From NCBI GenBank assembly GCA_037445895.1, contig JBBIJO010000010.1:1-64000 (forward strand): 64,000 bases of DNA, in the 5' to 3' direction. This stretch comes from JBBIJO01 sp037445895. Lineage in GTDB: Bacteria > Bacteroidota > Ignavibacteria > Kapaibacteriales > UBA2268. The position numbers were made by a program, and so were the translations under genes. Under the pieces are notes generated by a model. The model saw only the letters and a list, made by a program, of their open reading frames with translations. It had not been told where the DNA came from and searched no databases. Every line of letters begins with the position of its first letter. Position 1 is the stretch's first letter. Of the stretch, positions 25,601 to 34,366 are shown piece by piece.

Positions 25601-26718
25601 TGGACTCTGAGCAATGGATGCGTCGTGCACTCGACTTAGCAAAATTGGGAATTAATTTTGTTAACCCAAATCCTCGTGTTGGGGCTGTGATTGTTAAGAA
25701 TGGACAAATAGTTGCCGAAGGTTATCATCGGTATTTTGGGGGTCCTCATGCTGAAATCAATGCTATTGAAAATGCAAAAAGTATCGAGTTGGAAGGAGCA
25801 ACCCTTGTTGTGAATCTCGAGCCTTGCTCCCATTTTGGCAAGACACCACCTTGCACATCTGCAATAGTCGAAAAGCGATTCGCTAAGGTTGTGGTTGGAA
25901 TGGTTGATCCTAATCCTTTGGTTGCAGGGGAAGGAATTCAAATCCTTCGCGATTCTGGAATTGACGTAGAAATCGGTGTTCTTGAAAAGGAATGCCGATG
26001 GTTGAACCGTTTCTTCATCAAAAATATGCTCGAAGCCAAACCTTACGTAATTTTAAAAATTGCACAAAGCTTAAATGGCTCGATAGCAACAAGTGATTAT
26101 CAGTCGAAGTGGATAACATCCGAAGAAAGTCGTAATCTTGTATTGAAACTCCGTCGCGAAGTCGATGCAATATTAATTGGAAAAACAACTGCATTAATGG
26201 ACGACCCGACACTTACTTTGCACGGTATCAACGGGAAAATCCCACGGCGTATTGTGCTCGATACAAATTTTTCATTGCCTATGGAACTTAAAGTATTTAC
26301 GGATGACTTTCGAACGGAGACCATTCTTGTTGTTTCCGCTCCTATCCAGGATAAGGAAAAAGAGGAAAATTTAACCAGAGCGGGTGTTAATATTCTGGCA
26401 AATCCAACAAAAAATAGTTTTATCAACATTTCCCATCTTTTACAAGCATTATACGAAAACCATAGAATAGGGTCATTAATTGTCGAAGGGGGTTCACATA
26501 TTTTTTCGAGTTTCATTAGGGAAGGATTATGGGACGAGATTAATTTTTTTATCGCTCCTAAAATAATTTCCGGGGGCATCAATGCGTTCAGTGGTTTCGA
26601 GATTCAAAGCCTTGACGACGCAAGTAGTGTGGTGCTTAAAGCTATTTTGCCAGTAGGAGACGATGTCCATATTATAGGATTAAATCCCAAAACTGAAAAA
26701 CTATTGTTTAGCAACTAA
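25597..26718 (+). CDS. ribD: Bifunctional riboflavin biosynthesis protein RibD (deaminase/reductase)
   Basis: Performs the second (deamination) and third (reduction) steps of riboflavin synthesis. The N-terminal zinc deaminase has HAEINAIENA (H51, E53) and PCSHFGKTPPC (C77, C86). The C-terminal NADPH-dependent reductase half has AQSLNGSIATSDYQSKWITSEESR, VDAILIGKTTALMDDP and VEGGSHIFSSFI. The 373 residues match the usual length. The start codons ATGATG overlap the stop of the upstream lipoprotein gene. No FMN riboswitch is visible, as expected for an internal operon position; other rib genes are not in the window. Confidence 0.97.
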   Translation: MMDSEQWMRRALDLAKLGINFVNPNPRVGAVIVKNGQIVAEGYHRYFGGPHAEINAIENAKSIELEGATLVVNLEPCSHFGKTPPCTSAIVEKRFAKVVVGMVDPNPLVAGEGIQILRDSGIDVEIGVLEKECRWLNRFFIKNMLEAKPYVILKIAQSLNGSIATSDYQSKWITSEESRNLVLKLRREVDAILIGKTTALMDDPTLTLHGINGKIPRRIVLDTNFSLPMELKVFTDDFRTETILVVSAPIQDKEKEENLTRAGVNILANPTKNSFINISHLLQALYENHRIGSLIVEGGSHIFSSFIREGLWDEINFFIAPKIISGGINAFSGFEIQSLDDASSVVLKAILPVGDDVHIIGLNPKTEKLLFSN

Positions 26719-27184
26719 ACATTAGCGGCTAAATATACATTCCTTTATTCGCTGTTCATTTGGACTTAACCATTGTTAGGAATGTTTCGAAATAGTTATT
26801 TTTAGCCAAGTGTGGAAAATAATTATCTTTGCCCGTTTAGTGATACAATAGATTGATTGCATCACCAACTAAAAATATTTTCGCGAATTATGTTATTCTA
26901 TCTAAATTTTAGGACCTTACTTTGAAATCACCAAAAGGATATGAGTTAGGATTTTTCCTTAAATAGCTTTACAAAATACTGTAACTGTGGAATATTTTGG
27001 CGGAACGATTTTTATGTTTGCCTATAAATGAATCGGTTGGTCACCGTTTGAGAATAATAACCAAATGTATGAATAATAGTAACCAGAGGGCGAATTCGTT
27101 TTTTAGAGCATTGTTTTCCCAAGTTATAACTCGTTAAATTCGAAAATCTTAGAAAATTTGAAAAAGTCGCATTAATTCGGAATC
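26719..27184. other. Long spacer between ribD and the flgB operon
   Basis: About 465 bp of AT-rich DNA with stops in all frames and no supported gene, tRNA or repeat. It is the natural place for enhancer-type activator sites upstream of the sigma-54-like promoter at 27185, but I could not identify a clear palindromic pair. Confidence 0.35.
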
Positions 27185-27201
27185 TTGGCATTAAATTTGC
27201 T
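27185..27201 (+). promoter_or_regulatory. Sigma-54-type promoter of the flgB-flgE operon
   Basis: TTGGCATTAAATTTGCT contains the invariant GG (27187-27188) and GC (27199-27200) exactly 10 bp apart and fits TGGCAy-N5-TTGCw. The expected start of transcription is about 27212, just before the AGGAG at 27223-27227 and the GTG start of flgB at 27234. Confidence 0.7.
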
Positions 27202-27233
27202 TTTATTCAGTTTGCAAAAGGTAGGAGAATGGA

Positions 27234-27665
27234 GTGCCAATAAAGTTACTTTTGTTCAAAGAACGATTGCCGTTGATGAGCAAAGCATTGGATGTATATT
27301 CTATGCGCTTTCGAACGATTGCCGAAAATATTGCCAATGCAAGTACTCCAAATTATCATCCAAAAGAAGTTAAATTTGAAGAACTTTTTAAATCGGAATC
27401 GGCAAAGTTTCAAATATCAGGCGTTAGAACATCAATTGCCCATTTGAGAATGGACGAAACCGAAGCAGATGATGTGGAAATACCCGAAGATACGCAAAAC
27501 ATTCCGCAATCCGAAGAATATTTTGCGGGAAACTCGCATACGAATATCGATAGGGAAATGTCGGAGTTGGCTGAAACTCAAATTCGATTTCGTTTTGTTT
27601 CGCGTTTGGTGAAACGATATTTTTCTGGATTAAATAGTGCTATTACTGGAACACGCGAAGGATGA
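27234..27665 (+). CDS. flgB: Flagellar basal-body rod protein FlgB
   Basis: A proximal-rod subunit, first structural gene of the plus-strand flagellar operon. The 143-residue protein has the rod/hook N-terminal signature (ALDVYSMRFRTIAENIANASTPNY then KEVKFEELF) and the FlgB C-terminal helix (NIDREMSELAETQIRFRFVSRLV then FSGLNSAITG). The start is a GTG at 27234 with AGGAG 6 bp upstream; an ATG at 27229 is out of frame. It lies about 20 bp downstream of the predicted sigma-54 transcription start. Confidence 0.95.
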   Translation: MPIKLLLFKERLPLMSKALDVYSMRFRTIAENIANASTPNYHPKEVKFEELFKSESAKFQISGVRTSIAHLRMDETEADDVEIPEDTQNIPQSEEYFAGNSHTNIDREMSELAETQIRFRFVSRLVKRYFSGLNSAITGTREG

Positions 27666-27719
27666 TATAAGTAGAACTACTTATTGTTAAAATTTGAAAC
27701 ATAATATTTTTGAATTGTG

Positions 27720-28202
27720 ATGGGGAACAATATTTTTGAAATACTTAAAATAAGCGGCGAGGGTTTAAGTTTGCAAAGACAACGGTTGAGCAGTATTGCT
27801 AAGAATATTGCAAATGCGAACACAACACGCACGTCCAACGGAGAACCGTATAAGCGAGAAATCGTAATTGCAAAATCAATTGCTCAAGCTCCTTTCGCGT
27901 ATGGGCTTACGCAATTATTGCCGTTGGAGATTTCTCCAAATTCTTTTCTACGCCAATCGCAAATCGTGGACAAGAAAGCACCGGAATATATTCAATCGGA
28001 GACAATTGTGGATGATTCCCCACCGCGCTTGGTGTATGACCCATCGCACCCAGATGCCGATGAAAACGGATACGTTCGGTTTCCAAACGTAAATGTTATA
28101 ACAGAAATGGTCGAAATGATTTCTGCGCAAAGGGCATTCGAGGCAAATGTTTCAATAATCGAAGCGGCTAAAAATGTTGCACGCGATAGTTTGGACATTT
28201 AA
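27720..28202 (+). CDS. flgC: Flagellar basal-body rod protein FlgC
   Basis: A proximal-rod component partnering FlgB. It has the rod-family N-terminus (SGEGLSLQRQRLSSIAKNIANANTTR, then NGEPYKREIVIA) and the FlgC C-terminus VRFPNVNVITEMVEMISAQR followed by AFEANVSIIEAAK. GTG at 27717 and ATG at 27720 are adjacent; I use the ATG, giving 160 residues, slightly longer than E. coli FlgC. It lies 54 bp after flgB and is followed by an unassigned small gene rather than directly by fliE. Confidence 0.95.
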   Translation: MGNNIFEILKISGEGLSLQRQRLSSIAKNIANANTTRTSNGEPYKREIVIAKSIAQAPFAYGLTQLLPLEISPNSFLRQSQIVDKKAPEYIQSETIVDDSPPRLVYDPSHPDADENGYVRFPNVNVITEMVEMISAQRAFEANVSIIEAAKNVARDSLDI

Positions 28203-28220
28203 TTTAAGTATGAAAGACAG

Positions 28221-28535
28221 ATGAATATTAATCCTGTAAATATTTACAACAAATACGATGCAAGGGTGGAGGTCCAAACCGAAAACATACAAAAGTTAAT
28301 CAATCAGAATACGCAAAAGATTCTTCCTCAACAAAGACAAGAGCCGCCAAGAGATAAATTTACACTCGAATTAAAGAACAAAAACAATATAATAACTGCG
28401 CAAGAACGCGAATTTTTTGTTAGAATGTTTCCCGAAAGTTCCACAAAAATTGAAAACCACGTCCTATTCGATAGAAACGGAAAGCTACAAACAAAAGATG
28501 TTGCAAAAGGAACGATTATAGATGCTCGTGTTTAA
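28221..28535 (+). CDS. Unknown small flagellar-operon protein
   Basis: A 104-residue, soluble, charged protein lodged between flgC and fliE. It has no signal peptide or membrane helix. The N-terminal half is polar and glutamine-rich (probably disordered); the C-terminal half is more ordered, with TAQEREFFVRMFPESSTKIENH and then FDRNGKLQTKDVAKG. I do not recognise the family. Spacing of 18 bp to flgC and about 30 bp to fliE indicates operon membership, so a role in rod or MS-ring assembly, or as a chaperone, is possible. Nothing in the sequence decides it. Confidence 0.75.
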   Translation: MNINPVNIYNKYDARVEVQTENIQKLINQNTQKILPQQRQEPPRDKFTLELKNKNNIITAQEREFFVRMFPESSTKIENHVLFDRNGKLQTKDVAKGTIIDARV

Positions 28536-28567
28536 TTATTTTGTTCAATATGGGGGGAGTCGAAAAT

Positions 28568-28864
28568 ATGAAAGTTGATGAACTCAATCTGCAAAGGCAG
28601 TTGCAAATTCAACTTATACAGAAACAGAAGACTGATGTTGAAGGTGAATCCTTCGTCGATACCTTGAACAAGCTCATTCAAGATGTGAGCGAAACACACA
28701 ATGAATCAACAAAATTAGCAGAAGATTTTATCAAAGGAGAACCGGTTGAACTTCACGAAGTTATGATTGCGGCGGAAAAAGCAAAGACAAGTTTTCAACT
28801 TCTACTGGAAATTCGCAATCGCTTTATTGACTTTTATCGTGAAGTTTTACGAATGCAAACATAA
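28568..28864 (+). CDS. fliE: Flagellar hook-basal body complex protein FliE
   Basis: The MS-ring to rod junction protein. The 98 residues from the ATG at 28568 have the FliE pattern: SFVDTLNKLIQDVSETHNES, then VELHEVMIAAEKAKTSFQLL and EIRNRFIDFYREVLRMQ at the end. An upstream in-frame TTG at 28541 would add nine residues, but an unusually long G-rich ribosome-binding site (28552-28559) lies between it and the ATG, so the ATG is preferred. fliF follows 14 bp later. Confidence 0.93.
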   Translation: MKVDELNLQRQLQIQLIQKQKTDVEGESFVDTLNKLIQDVSETHNESTKLAEDFIKGEPVELHEVMIAAEKAKTSFQLLLEIRNRFIDFYREVLRMQT

Positions 28865-28878
28865 AGGAAAAATTTTAA

Positions 28879-30612
28879 ATGGCAGGAACGGGGATGGCAA
28901 ACCAAGCGGGGATTTTTTTTAAGAAGCTTACTTTTATTCAAAAAATTGTTCTATTTGGCGTTACCCTTGCTGTATTATTTGGATTGATTTATATTGTGCT
29001 CAATACAACAAGCAAAGTTGAATACGCTATTCTTTTCAGTCAAATTGAACCAACGGAAGCAGGCAAAATTGTCGAAAAACTCAAAGAGCAAAAGGTTGAC
29101 TATAAACTTACCGATAATGGAACAACTATTTTGGTCGATAAAAACAAAGTTTACGATACTCGTGTAGCTATTGCTGCCGAAGGATTACCCGAAAGTGGCG
29201 TCGTTGGGTATGAAATCTTCGATAAAACTAACCTTGGGATGAGTGAGTTTGTCCAAAAAGTAAATTTTCGCCGTGCCCTCGAAGGAGAACTTTCCAAAAC
29301 TATAGGCTCGCTTCAAGGTATTAAAAAAGCTCGGGTTCACATCGTTATTCCCGAAAAAGCCATATTCGAAACCGAACAAAAGCCGCCAACAGCATCAGTT
29401 ACCTTACAACTCGGCAACGATAAATCAATTGGACGATTAAACATACGAGGGATTCAGAACCTTGTTGCTTCGAGTGTCGAAGGCTTGTCTCCTAATAACG
29501 TTACGGTTGTTGACCATCGTGGAAAGATTTTGTCGGACTTCGATGTCGATGCAAATTCAGTTATCGGCAAAACCCAAATTCAACACGAGCAAAGAATTCG
29601 GGTCGAGCAATACTTGACAAATAAACTTCAATCCCTACTCGATGGGGTTATCGGGCAGGGGAATTCCGAAGTTCGGGTTAGTGCAGATTTGGATTTTACT
29701 CAGGTAGAGAAAACAATAACAGATTTCGACCCTGAAAGGCAAGTTGTTCGAAGTGAACAGAATATATCTTCGAGCGCTAATACTGTGGATTCCCTTGTGT
29801 ATCCAGCCCCAAATAAAACAGTTCAACAAAGTAATGCAATAGCTAATTACGAGATACCCCAAACAATCGAGAAAATCATTAATGGTGTTGGAACAATTAA
29901 AAGAATCACCGTTGGAGCACTTGTCAATGGAATATACAAGGTGGTCGAAAAAGACGGTAAAAAACAAATAGAATATACTCCCCGAAGCGAAGAAGAAATG
30001 AAAAAATTAGAAGAGATTATCAAAAATGCAGTTGGGTTCGACCAAAACCGAAACGACCAAGTTAGCATAGTAAATGTTCCGTTCGATACTCAACAACCCG
30101 AACCCGAGGTATTAGCTTCCCCACAACCTTGGTATCTTCAACCCGATAACATTCGTTTGTTTATTTTGGTGCTTGCTGTATTAATAGCTATATTTTTGAT
30201 GTACTTGCTGTTTCATTCCCGACAGGTTAAAGAAGTGGCTCGCGTTGCTATGGCTTTGCCGGAACCACGTAAGCTTCTCGAAGAAGAAAAAGAGGATTTG
30301 CAACGGGAACTCGAAAGCTTACGAACCGAAGAAGACCAGATGCTTCTCTTACCTACCGAAATGCCAGAGCAGCTTTTACTTACCGAAGAGGCTGGTGGTA
30401 TTCCAATACCCGAAGACGAGGCGGTAGGTCTTCCAATTGTAAAAAAACCTGCAGCCAAGCTTGCCGATACCCGGGCACTGAGCGAAGAGGCTATGATGAA
30501 AATGGAAATTCGCGATAAAATAAAAGAGTTTATCGAAAACCAACCTTCTGAAGCGGCTAAGCTAATCAGGGTTTATCTTACTCAAGAAGAAAGCCAAAAG
30601 CAAAAAGTTTGA
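28879..30612 (+). CDS. fliF: Flagellar MS-ring protein FliF
   Basis: Builds the membrane/supramembrane ring that houses the export gate and binds FliG. A 577-residue protein with a first transmembrane helix at about 20-44 and a second at about 424-446. Between them are the secretin-like ring-building motifs: SEFVQKVNFRRALEGELSKTI then GIKKARVHIVIPEKAIF, and PNNVTVVDHRGKILS. The cytoplasmic tail (about 450-577) is long and acidic and ends in an amphipathic segment (DKIKEFIENQPSEAAKLIRVYL) matching the FliG-binding helix. Confidence 0.97.
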   Translation: MAGTGMANQAGIFFKKLTFIQKIVLFGVTLAVLFGLIYIVLNTTSKVEYAILFSQIEPTEAGKIVEKLKEQKVDYKLTDNGTTILVDKNKVYDTRVAIAAEGLPESGVVGYEIFDKTNLGMSEFVQKVNFRRALEGELSKTIGSLQGIKKARVHIVIPEKAIFETEQKPPTASVTLQLGNDKSIGRLNIRGIQNLVASSVEGLSPNNVTVVDHRGKILSDFDVDANSVIGKTQIQHEQRIRVEQYLTNKLQSLLDGVIGQGNSEVRVSADLDFTQVEKTITDFDPERQVVRSEQNISSSANTVDSLVYPAPNKTVQQSNAIANYEIPQTIEKIINGVGTIKRITVGALVNGIYKVVEKDGKKQIEYTPRSEEEMKKLEEIIKNAVGFDQNRNDQVSIVNVPFDTQQPEPEVLASPQPWYLQPDNIRLFILVLAVLIAIFLMYLLFHSRQVKEVARVAMALPEPRKLLEEEKEDLQRELESLRTEEDQMLLLPTEMPEQLLLTEEAGGIPIPEDEAVGLPIVKKPAAKLADTRALSEEAMMKMEIRDKIKEFIENQPSEAAKLIRVYLTQEESQKQKV

Positions 30613-30683
30613 TGATTTTAAATGGGGATAAACTTAAATTATTTATTTTTTCGTTGTAATTTGAAAATCGAAAGTTCAGCGAG

Positions 30684-31706
30684 ATGAAAAAAATAGAATA
30701 CAAATACGAAGACCTTACCCCGAGGCAAAAAGCAGCCATTTTGCTAATGTCGCTCGATGTCGATACTGCCGCAAAAGTGTTTAAACAACTTAATATAGAA
30801 GAGGTTGAACATATTGCATTAGAAATTACAACTCTTCAAGATTTGCCATCGAATATTGTTGACCAGGTTCTCGAGGAATTCTATCAAATTATGACTGCCC
30901 AAAGCTTTATGCTCGAGGGAGGCATTGAATTTGCGCAAACCCTTTTGGAAAAAAGCTACGGATTCGACCGTGCCAAAGAAATTGTAGAAAAAATTCGTGT
31001 TTTGACTTCTGTTCGTGGTTTTAATATACTTAAAAAAGCAGATCCTCAGCAACTCGCGAATTTTCTGTCGAAAGAGCATCCACAAACAATAGCATTGATT
31101 CTATCACATCTCCCCGCTGATCAATCGGCTGAGGTTTTAAGCGAACTTAACGAACAATTACGAATCGATACTGTTCTGCGAATTGCGAAACTTGGGAAAG
31201 TATCGCCACAGCTTCTTCAAGAAGTTGAACATGTCGTTGACCAAATTGCCGAACAAACACTTTCCCAGAACCTTGCAACTGCCGGGGGTGCCCAACTGGT
31301 GGCGAGTATTTTGAACAAGAGTAATACCACTATTGCAAAATCTTTGCTCGAACACATTGAAGAAAAAGATTTTGGAATGGCTCTCGAAATCAAACGTCTA
31401 ATGTTCCTATTTGAAGATATAGTTACAATCGACGATCGTGGGATTCAAAGGATTCTTCGCGAAGTCGATAAACGAGATCTTGCTCTTTCTTTAAAAGTTG
31501 CCGACGAAAAGATAAAGCAAAAAATATTTAAAAATATGAGCGAGCGCGCCGCCGCCGTCGTTAAAGAAGAACTCGAGTATATGGGACCCGTTAAACTTAA
31601 AGAAGTCGAAGCTGCGCAGCAAAGAATTGTAGATATTATTAAGCGACTCGAAGAGCAAGAGGAAATTGTTATTGGTGGGCGTGGTCGCGAAGATGTCTTT
31701 GTTTAA
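30684..31706 (+). CDS. fliG: Flagellar motor switch protein FliG
   Basis: Rotor protein at the MS-ring/C-ring interface that takes torque from the stator. The 340 residues include the N-terminal FliF-binding part (LTPRQKAAILLMSLDVDTAAKVF), the middle domain (KEHPQTIALILSHLPADQSAEV, an EHPQ-type FliM-binding site) and the C-terminal charged torque helix (DRGIQRILREVDKRDLALSLK then SERAAAVVKEELEYMG). FliM and FliN are not in the window. The spacing of 71 bp to fliF is the largest between the first genes of the operon. Confidence 0.97.
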   Translation: MKKIEYKYEDLTPRQKAAILLMSLDVDTAAKVFKQLNIEEVEHIALEITTLQDLPSNIVDQVLEEFYQIMTAQSFMLEGGIEFAQTLLEKSYGFDRAKEIVEKIRVLTSVRGFNILKKADPQQLANFLSKEHPQTIALILSHLPADQSAEVLSELNEQLRIDTVLRIAKLGKVSPQLLQEVEHVVDQIAEQTLSQNLATAGGAQLVASILNKSNTTIAKSLLEHIEEKDFGMALEIKRLMFLFEDIVTIDDRGIQRILREVDKRDLALSLKVADEKIKQKIFKNMSERAAAVVKEELEYMGPVKLKEVEAAQQRIVDIIKRLEEQEEIVIGGRGREDVFV

Positions 31707-31739
31707 TCGTTAGAAATGAATAAAGTATGATGAGCAAAA

Positions 31740-32597
31740 ATGCAAACTTTTAAAATAAAACTCCCCACAAAGCCGAAGGAAGTAAAACCGAGCAATTCCG
31801 AAGAATCTAACATTATTAAAGAAATAGTTCCAGAAATTGAATTATATAAATTCGAGGCAATTCAATACACTTATGGAGAAGATTTTGAAAGCGATTTTGA
31901 TAATTTCGATACTATCGACGCCGTGCAAACATCTAAACCGAAAGCAAAGAAAAAATCGGAACGCCCGGTTTTTTCCATTTTCTTTTCAGTTAAAAATATG
32001 GATAAACCAGTCCAACTAAGTCTGCGCAAAGTTCAATTTTTAGAGTATTCACAAAAAGAATTGCAAGAGGAGATTCAAGCCGCTTATGAAAGGGGTTTCC
32101 AAGATGGTCAACAAACTACTCAAATGACACTTTCCGAAGAATTTTCGAAATTCGAAGAGTGGATTCGAAATATTGACCAAGTAACCCAAGAACTTAGTTC
32201 GGAATTCCACAAAAATTTCAAAGAGCTTGCGAAAATTATTGTTCCTTTATCAATTCAGGTCGCTCGCCACATTTTAAGTACCGAGGTTCAGCATAATCCT
32301 GAGATTCTTGAGCGACAAGTTCAAGAAGCATTGGATATTATTGACAATGAGCAAATATTTGAAATTCGTTTGAATCCGGAAGATATAGACATACTTAACT
32401 CTGTTAAAAGTAGGCTTGCGGGGAGCGAGCCAAAACTCGAAGGAGTCCGAGTCGTTGCCGATAGTTCCATTGACCGTGGGGGCTGTATCGTTGAAACTTC
32501 CGTCGGGCGCATAGACGCAACTTTTGAATCACAACTGAAAAAAATTCAAGAAAATCTCGAAAATATAAATCTTGAAACTGGTGTGGAAAATGTTTGA
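31740..32597 (+). CDS. fliH: Flagellar assembly protein FliH
   Basis: A peripheral stalk-like regulator of the FliI export ATPase. The 285-residue protein has a variable N-terminus, a GxxxG-poor helical centre (AYERGFQDGQQTTQMTLSEEFSKFEE) and the conserved V-ATPase E-like C-terminal domain (VPLSIQVARHILSTEVQHNPE then VRVVADSSIDRGGCIVETSVG and a final IDATFESQL). The RGGCxxET motif is typical of FliH/YscL. Its end overlaps fliI by 8 bp. Confidence 0.92.
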   Translation: MQTFKIKLPTKPKEVKPSNSEESNIIKEIVPEIELYKFEAIQYTYGEDFESDFDNFDTIDAVQTSKPKAKKKSERPVFSIFFSVKNMDKPVQLSLRKVQFLEYSQKELQEEIQAAYERGFQDGQQTTQMTLSEEFSKFEEWIRNIDQVTQELSSEFHKNFKELAKIIVPLSIQVARHILSTEVQHNPEILERQVQEALDIIDNEQIFEIRLNPEDIDILNSVKSRLAGSEPKLEGVRVVADSSIDRGGCIVETSVGRIDATFESQLKKIQENLENINLETGVENV

Positions 32598-33915
32598 GCC
32601 GAGCAAGGTAGCAGAGAGAATTGTTAAAGAATTAACAAGAATTGAACCAGTTGTTATAAGCGGAAGAGTAACAAAAGTAATAGGTCTTGTATTAGAAAGT
32701 GAAGGTCCAAAAGCCAAAATAGGGGAAATTTGCAACTTAATTAACAAGAAGGGGAAGATTGTTAGCCGTTCGGAAATTGTGGGTTTCCGAAATAATCAAA
32801 TCCTATCGATGGTATTAGGAGATTTAACCGAGATTGAGCCTGGCACTGAAATTGTGGCAACCGGTGATGCACTAAAAATTTTTGTAGGAGACGCACTCCT
32901 CGGTAGAGTTCTCGATGGGCTTGGAAATCCGATTGATAGTAAGGGGAATATATTTACACCCGAACGACGTTCTGTTTATGCTTCGCCACCAAATCCTTTG
33001 CAACGGCAGCGTATTTCTCAACCAGTTGCAACGGGGATAAAAGCAATTGATGGGCTACTGACAATTGGTAAAGGACAAAGGGTTGGAATATTTTCCGGCT
33101 CGGGTATTGGTAAGTCTACACTTCTTGGAATGATTGCCCGAAAAACTTCCGCAGACATAAACGTTATTGCCCTTATTGGAGAACGAGGACGTGAAGTAAG
33201 GGAATTTTTAGAAAAAGATCTTGGCGAAGAAGGTTTAAGCCGTTCTATAGTCATTGTTGCAACGAGTGATGCTCCTTCGCTCGTTCGAGTGAAGTCGGCT
33301 CTTGTTGCTACAACGATTGCAGAGTATTTCCGCGATAAAGGTCTCGATGTAATGTTAATGATGGATTCATCGACTCGTTTAGCAATGGCACAGCGCGAGA
33401 TTGGACTTACAATTGGAGAACCTCCAACAACAAAAGGTTATACCCCAAGTGTATTTGCTCTTATGCAAAAGGTTATGGAACGAGCTGGGACAAGTATCCA
33501 AGGTTCAATCACCGGACTATATACTGTCCTTGTCGAAGGCGACGATTTGAACGAACCAGTAGCCGATGCTGCTCGCGGAATTTTGGATGGCCATATTGTT
33601 CTTTCCAGAAAGCTTGCTTCTCTTGGACATTACCCCGCTATTGATGTCCTCGAAAGCATAAGCAGAGTTATGAATGACATTATTACACCTGAACATAAAA
33701 AAGCCGCATCGGCGGCAATCGAACTTCTTGCAATATATAAAAATTCTGAAGACTTAATTAGTGTTGGAGCTTACCAAAAAGGAACAAATCCTAAAATCGA
33801 CAAAGCGATTGCCTTCCACGACGTAATCAATGCTTTCCTTCGTCAGGAAATCGACGAAACTCATACATTAGAAGCAACTGTTCAAAAGCTAATTGAAATT
33901 ACATCGAAGGTATAA
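32590..33915 (+). CDS. fliI: Flagellum-specific export ATPase FliI
   Basis: The F1-beta-like ATPase that energises flagellar type III export together with FliH and FliJ. A 441-residue protein with Walker A GSGIGKST at 170-177, the ERGREVREF block, Walker B GLDVMLMMDSSTR, and the export-ATPase-specific QREIGLTIGEPPTTKGYTPS. The ATG at 32590 overlaps the fliH stop (ATGTTTGA) and is preferred over an in-frame TTG at 32572. fliJ starts 2 bp after the stop. Confidence 0.97.
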   Translation: MFEPSKVAERIVKELTRIEPVVISGRVTKVIGLVLESEGPKAKIGEICNLINKKGKIVSRSEIVGFRNNQILSMVLGDLTEIEPGTEIVATGDALKIFVGDALLGRVLDGLGNPIDSKGNIFTPERRSVYASPPNPLQRQRISQPVATGIKAIDGLLTIGKGQRVGIFSGSGIGKSTLLGMIARKTSADINVIALIGERGREVREFLEKDLGEEGLSRSIVIVATSDAPSLVRVKSALVATTIAEYFRDKGLDVMLMMDSSTRLAMAQREIGLTIGEPPTTKGYTPSVFALMQKVMERAGTSIQGSITGLYTVLVEGDDLNEPVADAARGILDGHIVLSRKLASLGHYPAIDVLESISRVMNDIITPEHKKAASAAIELLAIYKNSEDLISVGAYQKGTNPKIDKAIAFHDVINAFLRQEIDETHTLEATVQKLIEITSKV

Positions 33916-33917
33916 AA

Positions 33918-34364
33918 ATGCCAAAGAAATTCGTTTTTCGGCTCGAGAGCTTGCTGAATTTAAAAGCACACAAAGTCAAGGAAATCGAAGAAGCAATCCA
34001 AAAAGTTTTGTATTTTCGCCATCGTACCGAAGAGGAAATACGAAAACAGGAGGAATATCTACGAAGTATTTCCAACGGAAACAGTGGGCGTTTTAAAATC
34101 CTCGATTTACAAGCCCAAGTTAACCACAAAGAATATATCGCCGCAGAGATTGAGAAACTACAGATACAACTCGAACGCATAATTGAAATTGAAAGTATTT
34201 ATCGCGCTCGGCTTACCGAAGCGATGAAAGAGGAAAAAATACTTGAAAAATTGAAAGACAAAAAACTCGAAACATATAATGAAGAATTAAAAAAAGAGGA
34301 AACAAAACATCTCGATGAAATTTCGATTAACAAGGAAATCCGTAAAACCAACCCCGAGGCATAA
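33918..34364 (+). CDS. fliJ: Flagellar export protein FliJ
   Basis: A coiled-coil protein that inserts into the FliI hexamer and links it to the export gate. The 148 residues are almost entirely charged helix: FRLESLLNLKAHKVKEIEEA at the start, HRTEEEIRKQEEYLRSI, and KEEKILEKLKDKKLETYNEE, the last matching the conserved FliJ C-terminal helix (E-K/R-L-K-x-K). Position after fliI and the antiparallel heptad patterns support the assignment. The following gene starts 2 bp later. Confidence 0.88.
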   Translation: MPKKFVFRLESLLNLKAHKVKEIEEAIQKVLYFRHRTEEEIRKQEEYLRSISNGNSGRFKILDLQAQVNHKEYIAAEIEKLQIQLERIIEIESIYRARLTEAMKEEKILEKLKDKKLETYNEELKKEETKHLDEISINKEIRKTNPEA

Positions 34365-34366
34365 CA

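Noticed and set aside
26100..26582. 160-aa minus-strand open frame inside ribD
   Set aside because: Shadow of the reductase domain; no family features and no ribosome-binding site.
27185..27373. 62-aa frame upstream of and overlapping flgB
   Set aside because: It begins inside the sigma-54-like element and runs out of frame through flgB; no ribosome-binding site.
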